Shown here piece after piece: positions 44,349-53,445 of a stretch of 64,000 nucleotides of DNA. Location: the NCBI GenBank assembly GCA_965213775.1, contig CBDCAC010000004.1, forward strand, positions 1,240,001 to 1,304,000, read 5' to 3'. The notes below the pieces were generated by a model. It searched no databases. It was given only the letters and a program-made list of their open reading frames with translations, and was not told the DNA's origin. How positions within the stretch are numbered: position 1 is the first letter of the stretch; the number at the start of each line of letters is the position of its first letter. The position numbers and the translations under genes were made by a program. This DNA comes from Lichenicoccus sp965213775 (lineage in GTDB: Bacteria; Pseudomonadota; Alphaproteobacteria; Acetobacterales; Acetobacteraceae).

Positions 44349-45334
44349 TCAGCCGCCGATCCGCACCACGAGCTTGCCGAAATGCGCCGCACCTCGGAGG
44401 GCGCGGTAGCCCTCGTCGGCATCCTGGAACGCGAACACCCGATCGATCTGCGGCACGATCGGGATGCGCGCCAGCGCGCCCAGCGTCGCGACCGGGCCGA
44501 CATAGATTCCCTGCAGCGTGATCCGCTTGGCGAGGATGGCGCCGGTGTCGATCGCGCCGGAGAAACCCGTCAGGACGCCCATCAGCGAGATCCGTCCGCC
44601 GTGCCGCGTCGCCTCAGGGTCTCGTTCAGGGTGGCCGGGCCGGCGACGTCGACGGCGAGGTCGGCTCCCAGGCCGTCCGTCAGGCGGACCACCTCCGATG
44701 CCCAGTCGGGTCGAGCCTGGTAGTTGATCACGTGGTCGGCGCCGAGCCGTGCGGCGCGGACCAGCTTCTCGTCCGAGCCGGAGGTGATGATCACGCGTGC
44801 GCCTGCCGCCTTGGCCAGTTGCAGCGCGAAGATCGAGACGCCACCGGTGCCCAGCAGCAACACCGTCTCGCCGGGCTGGACAGGCCGACGCTCGAACAGC
44901 GCCGACCAGGCGGTCACGCCCGCGCAGGGCAGCGTCGCCGCCTGCTCGAACGACATCGCGTCCGGAATGCGCACGATGCCGGACGCGGCGACCGCGATCG
45001 CGCCCGCCAGGACGCCGTTCACGCCGCCGCCGCCGAGCGCCGTCGCCTGCTTGGCCCGCGAGAACTCCCCCTCCACCCAGCCGGGCATGAAGCCGATCAT
45101 CACCCGCTCGCCGACGGCAAATCCATCCGCATCCGGCCCCAGCGCGGCGATCGTTCCCGCCCCGTCCGACATCGGGATCAGGCCCGCCTCGCTCTTCGCG
45201 ACCAGCAGGTCGCGGTAGTTCAGCGAGGCGGCCTCGAGTGCCACGAGGACCTCGCCGCTGCGGGGTGCCGGATCCGGCAGTTCGGTCGATCGCAGGGTCG
45301 GCCGCTCCTGGCCCGTCAACTGGCACGCCCGCAT
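44349..45334 (-). pseudogene. MDR alcohol dehydrogenase/quinone reductase, frameshifted
   Basis: The frame opening at 45334 (MRACQLTGQERPTLRSTELP) encodes an MDR reductase with LEAASLNYRDLLV, GAGTIAALGPDADGFAVGER and the Rossmann block LLLGTGGVSIFALQLAKAAG. At about 44612-44614 one base is missing: the frame ends in RGTADGSR, while the family sequence resumes in the next frame as ATRHGGRISLMGVLTGFSGA and continues to VVRIGG at 44349. One base restored would give an ordinary protein of about 328 residues, so this is either a young pseudogene or a sequencing error. Confidence 0.83.
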
Positions 45335-45556
45335 CGGTCTCTCCTTGCCGAGCTGGACAGCCTAGCAGGGCCATGCGGTGGCGATGAGTGCGTGCGAGAC
45401 GGACGTGCGGTATCGTGAACGGTAGCGCCGGACGCGGCCCTGCACGGCGCCGGGTCGGGCGAGGCGGATGCGCGGTCGAGGCGACGCCGCGCGCGATCGC
45501 CCTGCGGCTGCGCGCCGGCGGTTGCTGCGCCGCCGCGCCGGCTTCAGGATCGCCCG

Positions 45557-46483
45557 ATGACGACGATCCTGGTGATGCTTCGCGCCCAAGCGCAGGAGTG
45601 GGTCCGGCTGCTGGGCGAGGCGCTTCCCTCGCACGCGGTGACCGACGACGCCGCGCAAGCCTCGGGCGAGGTCCGCTACGTGGTGACCGGCAAGCCGCCG
45701 CCCGGCGCGATCGCCGCCCTCGGCCGCCTGGATGCGCTGTTCAGCGTGAACGCCGGCATCGAGGCGCTGCTGGAGCCGGGGCTGGTGCCCGATCAGGTCG
45801 CGATCGTGCGCATGGTCGATGACGGGCTCGCTGCGGGGATGCTCGACTGGGTGCTGGCGCAGCTGCTCGCCTGGCACCGCAATCTGCTCGCCTACGAGAC
45901 CGCGCAGCGCGACGGCCGCTGGTCGCCGCTGCCGGAACGGCTGGCCGGCGAGCGCGTCGTCTGCGTGCTCGGCGCGGGGCAGCTGGGCGGCCCGATCGCC
46001 GCCATGCTGGCACGGCTCGGCTTCGTCGTGCGCGCCTGGAGCCGCACGCCGAAGCAGATCCCCGGCGTCGACTGCCAGTGCGGCACGGCGGGTCTCGCGT
46101 CCGCGATCCTGGGCGCGGACTTCCTGGTCAACCTGCTGCCGCTGACGCCGCAGACCGAGGACATCCTCGATGCCGGCCTGCTGCGCCAGCTCGCGCCCGG
46201 CAGCGTGCTGATCAACGCCGGACGCGGCCGCCACCTGGTCGACCAGGCCGTCATCGAGCTGCTCGACGCGGGGCATCTGCGCGCCGCGGTGCTCGACGTG
46301 TTCCGCGAGGAGCCGCTGCCGTCGTCGCACCCGTTCTGGCGTCATCCCGGGATCCACCTGTCGCCGCACGTCGCGGCGCCGACCCACGCGCGCACCGCGG
46401 TCGCCGCGATCGCGCAGAACATCGTGCGGTTCGAGGCCGGGGCGCCGCTGCGCCACGTCGTCGACCGGGACCGCGGCTACTGA
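45557..46483 (+). CDS. ghrA: Glyoxylate/hydroxypyruvate reductase A-type 2-hydroxyacid dehydrogenase
   Basis: A 308-residue D-2-hydroxyacid dehydrogenase that would reduce glyoxylate or hydroxypyruvate with NAD(P)H. The cofactor motif is VLGAGQLGGPIAAMLARLG (about 138-156) with WSRTPK after the second strand, which favours NADPH. Catalytic residues are R in NAGRGRHLVDQ, E in FREEPLP and H in LSPHVAAPT. Length and the SVNAGIEALL block match GhrA. It stands alone, divergent from the frameshifted reductase. Confidence 0.87.
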   Translation: MTTILVMLRAQAQEWVRLLGEALPSHAVTDDAAQASGEVRYVVTGKPPPGAIAALGRLDALFSVNAGIEALLEPGLVPDQVAIVRMVDDGLAAGMLDWVLAQLLAWHRNLLAYETAQRDGRWSPLPERLAGERVVCVLGAGQLGGPIAAMLARLGFVVRAWSRTPKQIPGVDCQCGTAGLASAILGADFLVNLLPLTPQTEDILDAGLLRQLAPGSVLINAGRGRHLVDQAVIELLDAGHLRAAVLDVFREEPLPSSHPFWRHPGIHLSPHVAAPTHARTAVAAIAQNIVRFEAGAPLRHVVDRDRGY

Positions 46484-46498
46484 CCGGGCGCGCCCGGA

Positions 46499-47800
46499 TC
46501 AGCGTTCCGGCTGCTCCCTGGCTTCGCGCGTGACCGTGCGGCGGACGCGCCGTATCGCGAGCCCGGTCAGCACGACGATGACGGGTATGCTGAGAGCCGC
46601 GACGACATCCACCTCGATCGGCACGCCGGCGGCCTTCGCGCCCTTCGCGGCGTAGCTGACCAGCCCGACGATGTAGTAGGCGATCGCCGCCACGGACAGG
46701 CCTTCCACGGTCTCCTGCAGACGCAGTTGCAGCTTGGCGCGGCGATCCATCGATTCCAGGATGCGCTGGCTCTGGCCTTCGCGGATGATCTCCACCCGCG
46801 TGGTCAGCAGCTGGGTCACCCGGGCCAGCCGCTGCGACAGCTTCTCCTGGCGTGCCGCCATCGATCGGCAGGTCTCGATCGCCGGGGCAAGCCGGCGCTC
46901 GGTGAACTCCTGGAAGGTCTGCAGCCCGGCCAGGCGTTCCTCGCGCAGCTCGAGGATCCGGCGATGCACCAGCGCCTCGTAGGCGACGGCCGCATCGAAC
47001 CGATACAGGTTCCGCGACTGCTCGCTCTCGATCTCGGCCTCGAGCCGGGTCAGCCTCTCGAACAGCGACGGCTCGTCGACCTCCTCGTTCATGACCAGCG
47101 CCTCGGTGATCTCGGCCAGCTGCTGCTCGCCCCGCGTCAGGGCCGGTGCCAGGGCGCGGGCCACCGGCAATGCCATCAGCGACAGGATGCGGTAGGTGTC
47201 GATCTCCAGCAGTCGCTGCACCATGCGACCCGCCTGCAACGGCGTCATCGACCGGTCCAGGATCAGGAAGCGACCGAAGCCGTCCTCGCGTATGCGGAAA
47301 TCGCTCATCGCGAACGCGCCGCCCGCCGCGATCGACGCGCCTACCAGGGGGTTGCCGTCGAAACATCGCGCGCCGATCGCGGCGAAATCCGGCACCGGCT
47401 CGGTCACGCCGAGCACCGTCAGGTGGGAGGCGACGATGATCTGCCCAGGCAGCCGCGACAGCCATTCCACGGGCACGGTATCGATCGCGGGCTCACTGAA
47501 GGGGTGGTCGGTCTCGCTGTCGATCAGGAAGACGAGCCGTAGGAACTCCGTGTGCCGCTCGCACTTGATCCGGAACGGACCCAGATCCGCCGCGAAATGA
47601 TTCGCCGCCGCCGGCGGTGCCGCGACCCCGTGATGCGTCGCGAGTTGCTGCACCCATGCCCACCCGGCCTCGCGCTGCCCGCCCTCGGTGAACAAGGCGA
47701 GATAGGTCGCGCGTACGGGCGCGCGGATCGGCACGGGAGGCCGCGCATGCGCCTCGTCGTTGAGTTCCATTCGCAGTGGATGGCTCGGCGGCAACATCAC
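46499..47800 (-). CDS. DUF3422 family membrane protein
   Basis: A 433-residue protein recognised as DUF3422 by ELNDEAHARPP at the N-terminus, then DFRIREDGFGRFLILD and MALPVARALAP. A helical region at about 225-350 (rich in E, R and Q) is coiled-coil-like, and two hydrophobic helices lie near the C-terminus (VAAIAYYIVGLVSYAA and ALSIPVIVVLTGLAI). It is probably an inner-membrane protein with a large cytosolic part. No function is established to my knowledge. ATG 47800 or 47797 may be used. Confidence 0.86.
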   Translation of the reverse strand: MMLPPSHPLRMELNDEAHARPPVPIRAPVRATYLALFTEGGQREAGWAWVQQLATHHGVAAPPAAANHFAADLGPFRIKCERHTEFLRLVFLIDSETDHPFSEPAIDTVPVEWLSRLPGQIIVASHLTVLGVTEPVPDFAAIGARCFDGNPLVGASIAAGGAFAMSDFRIREDGFGRFLILDRSMTPLQAGRMVQRLLEIDTYRILSLMALPVARALAPALTRGEQQLAEITEALVMNEEVDEPSLFERLTRLEAEIESEQSRNLYRFDAAVAYEALVHRRILELREERLAGLQTFQEFTERRLAPAIETCRSMAARQEKLSQRLARVTQLLTTRVEIIREGQSQRILESMDRRAKLQLRLQETVEGLSVAAIAYYIVGLVSYAAKGAKAAGVPIEVDVVAALSIPVIVVLTGLAIRRVRRTVTREAREQPER

Positions 47801-47854
47801 GGCGCGACCCCCCCGGACGCGAGTGGCCGGCGCAATGGCGGCGCGAGCAGATGC

Positions 47855-48604
47855 CTAGATCGGGCGTGCGCCGAGGTGGCGGGCGTCCGCGGATGGGGTG
47901 TGCCCGCCGGCGATCCAGGACGGCCGGACGCTCGATGACTTCCAGTAGCTTCCGAAGATGCGATCATAGGATATCGGCGTGAACTTGTTGAAGCCGTTGC
48001 CGGACGATGGCGTCATCTCACCGAAATAGATCCGTCCGGCGGCCTCGTACGGATCGACGCGGACGAAGTCGACATCACTGGAGAGCAGTTCCGCCACCTC
48101 GTAGTAGTTCGCATCCAGCCAGCCGTCGCATTTCCGGATCAGCGCATCCCTGTCGACGTGCCGGCCGTCGCGCTCGATATGCACCCAGCCGCTGCCGTGC
48201 GATGCCTTCACGACGCAGCGCTCCGGCAGGCTGTCGAAGGGGATGTGCGACGAGAACGTGGTGGCGTGCAGCAGGCGCGGAAGCAAGTCCGCGGCCGCCC
48301 GCTCGGCGACCCATTGCCGAACCAGCATCTTGTCGGCCCAGAGCTGGAACAGCGGGCGGTTGTCGAAGATCTTGCGAGCCTGGATCTTCTCGTTGAACGT
48401 GCTCGGGTGCATGAGCTTGGGAAGCGAGCCGAACGTGTACCACTATTTCTTCAACACGCGGACAGTCACGTTCAACGAGATAAGGGAATGCGCCAGAGCC
48501 TCTCGCGCCGCGCGCCTGGTCAGGCGCTTCACCGCCCGGAGTTGCGGCCTTGCCGGCGAGCGGGGCCTTGAATGGCTGATCGGCAGCAAGGACGGTTGCG
48601 TCAT
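47855..48604 (-). pseudogene. TupA-like ATP-grasp protein pseudogene
   Basis: The gene starts at ATG 48604 (GGAGCGATC before it) but stops at TAG 48443-48445 after about 53 codons. The same frame continues with WYTFGSLPKLMHPSTFNEKI and ARKIFDNRPLFQLWADK, then VVKASHGSGWVHIERDG, all typical of TupA-like ATP-grasp proteins of cell-surface glycan loci. After NYYEVA it jumps to DVDFVRVDPYEAAGRIYFGE, skipping roughly 70 residues that relatives have (the REW...DYKFF part). Nonsense plus internal deletion make it non-functional. Confidence 0.77.
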
Positions 48605-48910
48605 GATCGCTCCTGATCGACGAAACGTGCGACGGGCCGGACCGAGGAGACAGTCCGAGGCACCAGCATCGACGACGCGAGAAACCGATGATGGGTGACG
48701 GGAGCGTAGCGGATGAGGGCCATCTCGCCGGACGATGCATATGTCGTTCCAGTTCCCTGTGGAAGTGCGAAACGCCGCCTTCGACGCAACGCTTCCCGAG
48801 CCGCAGAAGCTGTGGCAACTTTGCCACAGACGCGTAACGGCCGATCCAGGCCCGTGCCGCGGCCGTGCGGTCGTCGTCTCGATCGCGCTGCGGTCAGGTC
48901 GGCCGGCCGA
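48605..48910. other. 306-bp region without a gene, with a perfect dyad
   Basis: Between the TupA-like pseudogene start and the DMT transporter stop. It holds the pseudogene's former promoter and, at 48810-48829, the dyad CTGTGGCAACTTTGCCACAG. Nothing else is recognised. Open frames across it have no family resemblance. Confidence 0.5.
48810..48829. promoter_or_regulatory. Perfect 9+2+9 inverted repeat (operator-like)
   Basis: CTGTGGCAA and TTGCCACAG flank two bases. The symmetry and 20-bp size suit a dimeric repressor. It is about 205 bases upstream of the TupA pseudogene start and 82 bases beyond the DMT gene's stop, so it might instead be a hairpin ending DMT transcription. Confidence 0.4.
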
Positions 48911-49738
48911 TCAACGCGCCAGGCATGCTGCGCCGAGCGCGATCGCGAGGCAGGATGCGATGCGACGCTGGGTCAGGCGCTCCTTGAGGAACACCCTTCC
49001 GATGATGGCCGCGAACACCACGCTGGTTTCGCGCAGCGCCGAGACCACGCCCATCGCGTTGTGCCGCATCGCCCAGATGACGATGCCGTAGGCGAGGATC
49101 GACACGATGCCTCCGGTCAACGCGATCGCGGTCTGCGCTCGGGTGTACGCCGCCGACCGTCCGCGCATCGCGTAGTGGATCACCGGCATCGTGGTGCTCC
49201 ACAGCAGGAACATGCTGACCGTGTATGAAAGGCTGTCTCCCGAGAGCCGCACCCCGATGCCGTCGACGACGGTGTACGCCCCGATCAGGGCCGCGGTGGT
49301 GAGGGCCGCCGGAAGAAAACCGACGTCGTTCCTCTTGCCGTCGAAGGCGAGGCAGAGGATGCCCGCCGAGACCAGCGCGATCCCGACGCAGGCCACGATA
49401 CCGAGCGCCTCGTGCGCGAAGACCGCGGCACCCAGTGCGACGAGGACGGGCGAGGCGCCGCGTGAGACAGGATATGTCTGGCCGAGGTCGCCGGAGCGAT
49501 AGGTTCGCACGAGCGACAGGTTGTAGCCGGTATGGATCGCGGCCGAGGCGATCACGTACGGCCAGCTCGCGGCACCGGGCCACGGCACGAAGACGGACGC
49601 GACCGACGTGACGCAGGTGATCGCGATCATCATCAGCGTCATCGACCAGAGCCGGTCGCTGCCGCCACGAAGCACCGCGTTCCAGCCGGCATGCAGGATC
49701 GCGGCGCACATCACGCAGGCGAACACGAACAGGGTCAT
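48911..49738 (-). CDS. DMT-superfamily EamA transporter
   Basis: A 275-residue inner-membrane protein with ten hydrophobic helices in two EamA repeats. The first starts AAILHAGWNAVLRGG and has GQTYPVSRGASPVLVALGAA. The second contains YTVVDGIGVRLSG and ALRETSVVFAAIIGRVFLKE, the usual signature before the last two helices. EamA proteins export or import metabolites and amino acids. It is 84 bp downstream of the MFS gene on the same strand, so the two may be co-transcribed. Substrate unknown. Confidence 0.87.
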   Translation of the reverse strand: MTLFVFACVMCAAILHAGWNAVLRGGSDRLWSMTLMMIAITCVTSVASVFVPWPGAASWPYVIASAAIHTGYNLSLVRTYRSGDLGQTYPVSRGASPVLVALGAAVFAHEALGIVACVGIALVSAGILCLAFDGKRNDVGFLPAALTTAALIGAYTVVDGIGVRLSGDSLSYTVSMFLLWSTTMPVIHYAMRGRSAAYTRAQTAIALTGGIVSILAYGIVIWAMRHNAMGVVSALRETSVVFAAIIGRVFLKERLTQRRIASCLAIALGAACLAR

Positions 49739-49787
49739 GGGATCCGCCCTGAACTGCCCTCGCCGCCGCCGATCCCGACCCCCAGAG

Positions 49788-49832
49788 CCCGATCGATCCT
49801 GGCCCGATCGATCCTGGCCCGATTAGTCCTGA
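49788..49832. repeat. 15-bp tandem repeat at the MFS gene's 3' end
   Basis: Two perfect units of CCCGATCGATCCTGG (49788-49802 and 49803-49817) and a third, degenerate unit that includes the MFS stop codon. The array begins inside the coding end and runs into the gap before the DMT gene. Confidence 0.85.
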
Positions 49833-51184
49833 TCGTAGCCGTAGACTTCCGGCAGGATGAAGATCGCGCAGAGCAGTCCGATCAGCGGGAAGATCGCGAC
49901 GAACAAGGTGGCGGCCGCCTCGCCGACCGCGTGGAACAGGGACGGGAACAGGAAGATCGCGAGGAACGAGGGAAGCTTGACGAACATGTAGGCGAACCCG
50001 CTGGCGGTGCCGCGATAATGCGGCTTGGCGACCAGCGACGGGATCGTCATGCCGTTCGACGCGTCCCAATAGTGCCCCCACAGCATGGCTGCCGCCACGA
50101 ACGGCAGCACCAGGGGATGCCCGGTACGGATCGCCGCCGCCGCCGCCAGCAGCGAGACCAGCACGATGCCGAACCCGGCGATGCCGATGCCGCGGTGGCC
50201 GATCCTGGGGGTGATGAGCGGTCCCACCCAGCCGGAGACCGCGGCGACCCCGTAGAGCGCCATCGTCACCAGGTCGGTGCCCAGGATGGAGGAGACGTGC
50301 AGCGAGAGGAACAGCACCGGGATGTAGAAGGCGAAGGTGGAGAACTCCGACGCCTGGCAGAAGCAGGAGATCCAGCCATAGAGCGTGGCGCGCCAGCGTA
50401 TCTTGTCGCGCACGATGTCGGCGAGGAAGTCGGTCGGGCGCGGCCGCTGCACCGTCACGTCGCGGTCGGGCAGCATGTCGAGCGGATCGCCGTACATGCT
50501 CCGGCTGACCTGCTTGGCCTCCCGGTATCGGCCGCGCCGGATCAGCCAGACCGCCGTCTCCGGCAGGTCGTGCCGCAGCAGCAGGATGATGAGCGCCGGC
50601 AGCGCGCCCAGTCCGAGCGTCACCCGCCAGATCAGGTGCGGCGGCAGTCGGGCGATCAGGAACACCGCGATCACGCCCAGGGTCAGGACCTCGCCGACCG
50701 CGAACATGAACTGCCAGCGATTGCCCATCACCTCCCGCTCGCCGCGGGGCATCGACTCCATGATGTAGGCGTAGCCGTTGGAGATGTCGCTGCCGAGCGG
50801 GATGCCCAGCAGCAGGCGCACGACCACCAGCCACCCCACGCTCGGCACCACCGCCTGCAGCAGCGCCAGCACGATGAACATCACCATCGTCGCCAGGAAC
50901 ATCACCCGGCGGCCGATCCGGTCGCACAGCCAGCCTCCAACCAGTGCCCCGACGAGCGCGCCGCCCTGTGTGCCCGCCGCGGCCAGACCGAGCAGCAGCG
51001 GGTCGGGATGGAATTGCTGGCGGATGAACACCAGCACGAACGCGATCGAGTAGAGGTCCCAGGCCTCCAGCAGGATCGAGGCCATCATGATCCAGCCGAC
51101 CCGGTTGCCCTTCGGGTTGTAGCGGCTCACCAGGTGGCGGACCGCCCCGTCCATCGCAGACTGGTTCGTCGAGGAGACCGACAT
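49823..51184 (-). CDS. MFS transporter, sugar/metabolite symporter type
   Basis: A 453-residue major facilitator with twelve predicted helices. The loop 2-3 motif is GGWLCDRIGRRVMFLATM (about 85-102), the classic G-x3-D-x2-GRR pattern, and helix 4 carries RLLLGIPLGSDISNGYAYIM, seen in sugar and phosphate:proton symporters. A second motif RIGHRGIGI lies between helices 8 and 9. The long central loop (about 220-265) is charged. It is followed by the DMT gene and preceded by the GH15 gene on the same strand. It may import the sugar product of that hydrolase, but this is inference. Confidence 0.87.
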   Translation of the reverse strand: MSVSSTNQSAMDGAVRHLVSRYNPKGNRVGWIMMASILLEAWDLYSIAFVLVFIRQQFHPDPLLLGLAAAGTQGGALVGALVGGWLCDRIGRRVMFLATMVMFIVLALLQAVVPSVGWLVVVRLLLGIPLGSDISNGYAYIMESMPRGEREVMGNRWQFMFAVGEVLTLGVIAVFLIARLPPHLIWRVTLGLGALPALIILLLRHDLPETAVWLIRRGRYREAKQVSRSMYGDPLDMLPDRDVTVQRPRPTDFLADIVRDKIRWRATLYGWISCFCQASEFSTFAFYIPVLFLSLHVSSILGTDLVTMALYGVAAVSGWVGPLITPRIGHRGIGIAGFGIVLVSLLAAAAAIRTGHPLVLPFVAAAMLWGHYWDASNGMTIPSLVAKPHYRGTASGFAYMFVKLPSFLAIFLFPSLFHAVGEAAATLFVAIFPLIGLLCAIFILPEVYGYDQD

Positions 51185-51211
51185 GTACCCGCCTTCCCTG
51201 TCTTGATGATG

Positions 51212-53038
51212 CTAAGCGGGGGCAGATCCTCCGTCGAGCGTCGGGGCCGCGTCCGGTGGCGGCTTGCCGTCGCTCAGCGAGAGGACGGCGTGGATCAGCG
51301 CTAGGTGACTGAGCGCCTGCGGCATGTTGCCGAGCATGGCGCCGTCCGCAGGATCCTGCTGCTCGTTGAGCAGGCCCAGATTGATCCCGGTGACCTCGAG
51401 CAGCCGGTCGAGCTGGGGGGCCGCCGTCTCGGACTCGCCGAGCAGCGCATAGGCCTCGATCAGCCAGAAGGAACAGGCCAGGAAGCAGCCCTCCTCGGCC
51501 TCCATCCCGGAATAGCGGTAGAGCAGCGGGCCGCGGCTCAGCTCGGCGCGCACCGCGTCCCTGGTCGCGGCCAGGCGGTCGCGCCGCTCGAAACCGAAGC
51601 GCGTCGCCAGCAGGATCGCCGCGTCGAGCTTCTCGGTGCCGGCGTACAGCGTGTAGGCCTGCTTGGTCTCGGACCAGCAATGGGCGTCGATCCAGTCGCG
51701 GACATGGTCACGCTCGCGCTGCCAGCGCGCGCAGCGGCTGCCGTCGATCTGGCCGGCACCCGCCAGCCGCACCGCGCGATCCAGCGCGGTCCAGCAGCCG
51801 AGCTTCGACATGGTGTAGTGCTCCTGCTGCTCCAGTTCCCAGATCCCGGCATCCTTGCGCCCCCACTGATCGGCGCACTGGTCGGCGAGGTCGGCGAGCA
51901 GCCGGCGCGTGACCAGGTCGAGCACGTGCCCCTGCTCGACGAACAGCGCCGCGGTCTCCAGAATGTCGCCGTAGATGCCGAGCTGGAGCTGCCTGCGCGC
52001 CTGATTGCCGCGCAGCACCGGGACGCTGCGGCGATAGCCCGGAAGATCGAGCGTCTCCTGCTCGGGCGCCAGCGTCCCGTCGAGGCTGTACATGATGTGC
52101 AGCCCGTCATGCCGGCCGATCGTCGCCGTCATCCAGGAGAAGGCGGCCTTGGCCTCCTCGACCGCGCCGACGCGAAGGAACGCCTTGATGGTGTACGCCG
52201 CGTCGCGGATCCAGCCGTAACGGTAGTCGTAGTTCTTGCTGCCGCCGATCTTCTCCGGCAGGCCGTTGCTGGCCGCCGCGGCGATCGCGCCGGTCGGCGA
52301 GAACAGCAGCAGCTTCAGCGCCAGCGCGCTGCGCCGCAGCACCGCGCCGTAGCCGCCCTCGATGTCGAGATTGGTCGCCCACTCCCGCCAGGCCTGATCG
52401 GACCGGTCGATCCGCGCGTTGATCGTGTCGATCGAGGGCAGGATGAGCGGCTCGTCGTCCGAGGCGAGCAGGGCGACCACGCTGCAAGAGCCCGGCCGCG
52501 TGTCGATGCGGGCCAGCAGCCGATCATCCGCCTCGACCGTCCGATGCACGTCGCTCGACGCGCGAAAGGCGCACAGGATGCCGTCGACATGGATCAGGTC
52601 GCCCTGCGGGCCGGTCTCGCGCCAGGGCGTCGCACGTTCGAGCCGGCGGCCGAGCCGCAGCTCGACCTCGAATGCCACTTCCCCTTCCAGGCCCTCGACC
52701 CGCTGCGCCAGCTCGGTCCAAGGCAGACGCCCGGAGATGCCGCTGTTCAGCGACGAGGTGATGCGCGCCCGGCCCGTCTGCGTCGAGAAGGTCTGCTCCA
52801 GGACGTTGCTGTCCTCGCGGTAGCGGCGCTCCACCGTGAACGGGGTGCCGGGCGTGATCGAGAAGTGGCCGCCCGACGCGCCGGCGATCAGGCGGTCGAG
52901 GAAGGGCACGCTGTCGAGGCTGGGCAGGCACCACCAGTCGATCGCACCGTCCGCACCCAGCAGGGCGACGCTGCGTCCGTCGCCGAGGGCGGCGTAGAGG
53001 GCGAGGGGCAGCACATCGTCGAGACGCTCGGGGCTCAT
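51212..53038 (-). CDS. Glycoside hydrolase family 15 protein (glucoamylase/trehalase type)
   Basis: A 608-residue intracellular GH15 enzyme. The N-terminal beta domain starts ALLGADGAIDWWCLPSLDS. The (alpha/alpha)6 barrel shows ASNGLPEKIGGSKNYDYRYG and WIRDAAYTIKAFLRVGA with the conserved RD, a general-acid region near WELEQQEHYTMSKLGCWTAL, and the second catalytic region MEAEEGCFLACSFWLIEAYA. Relatives act as trehalases or glucoamylases. No signal peptide is present. ATG 53038 is chosen because it begins the conserved N-terminus; the longer frame upstream is repeat-derived. It lies 27 bp upstream of the MFS gene. Confidence 0.88.
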   Translation of the reverse strand: MSPERLDDVLPLALYAALGDGRSVALLGADGAIDWWCLPSLDSVPFLDRLIAGASGGHFSITPGTPFTVERRYREDSNVLEQTFSTQTGRARITSSLNSGISGRLPWTELAQRVEGLEGEVAFEVELRLGRRLERATPWRETGPQGDLIHVDGILCAFRASSDVHRTVEADDRLLARIDTRPGSCSVVALLASDDEPLILPSIDTINARIDRSDQAWREWATNLDIEGGYGAVLRRSALALKLLLFSPTGAIAAAASNGLPEKIGGSKNYDYRYGWIRDAAYTIKAFLRVGAVEEAKAAFSWMTATIGRHDGLHIMYSLDGTLAPEQETLDLPGYRRSVPVLRGNQARRQLQLGIYGDILETAALFVEQGHVLDLVTRRLLADLADQCADQWGRKDAGIWELEQQEHYTMSKLGCWTALDRAVRLAGAGQIDGSRCARWQRERDHVRDWIDAHCWSETKQAYTLYAGTEKLDAAILLATRFGFERRDRLAATRDAVRAELSRGPLLYRYSGMEAEEGCFLACSFWLIEAYALLGESETAAPQLDRLLEVTGINLGLLNEQQDPADGAMLGNMPQALSHLALIHAVLSLSDGKPPPDAAPTLDGGSAPA

Positions 53039-53205
53039 GATTACTCGCAACAGGTTGGTGCGGCGCCATCCAGGGTGCCGCGGCGCTTCGATAAAGCCCG
53101 AACCAGGTCCCGGTTCGTCGCGCAGACGAGCGCCGCACCGGCGCGGATGCACCCCGCGCCGGCTCGACCCGGGAGACAGACCGATACGGCAGCTTCGCAC
53201 CGCCA

Positions 53206-53445
53206 ATGCGCGACCCGCCGCGACTGGTGGCGACCGGGCGCACCGCCTGGCCGCTCTCGGTCGCAGGCGGGCACCTGGTCGGCGCCGAGCTCGACGCGGC
53301 CATCGTCGAGGCCGCCGCGGCGTGCGGCCGCAGCGTGGTCGAGTACAGCGCGGCCCTGGTGCGTCGCCACGCGGATAGCGGCCGCGGCAGGCTCGGCGTA
53401 CGGAACCAATACCAACGGCCTGAAAGACTGACCGTTGGGAAGTAA
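53206..53445 (+). CDS. Possible small protein of unknown function
   Basis: A 79-codon frame with strong G/C at third positions, as in real genes here, over its first 60 codons (MRDPPRLVATGRTAWPLSVA, then VGAELDAAIVEAAAACGRSV). The last 8-10 residues run into repeat copy 3. No ribosome site is visible and I recognise no family. It may be a genuine small gene or a truncated remnant whose 3' end was replaced by the repeat. Confidence 0.3.
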   Translation: MRDPPRLVATGRTAWPLSVAGGHLVGAELDAAIVEAAAACGRSVVEYSAALVRRHADSGRGRLGVRNQYQRPERLTVGK

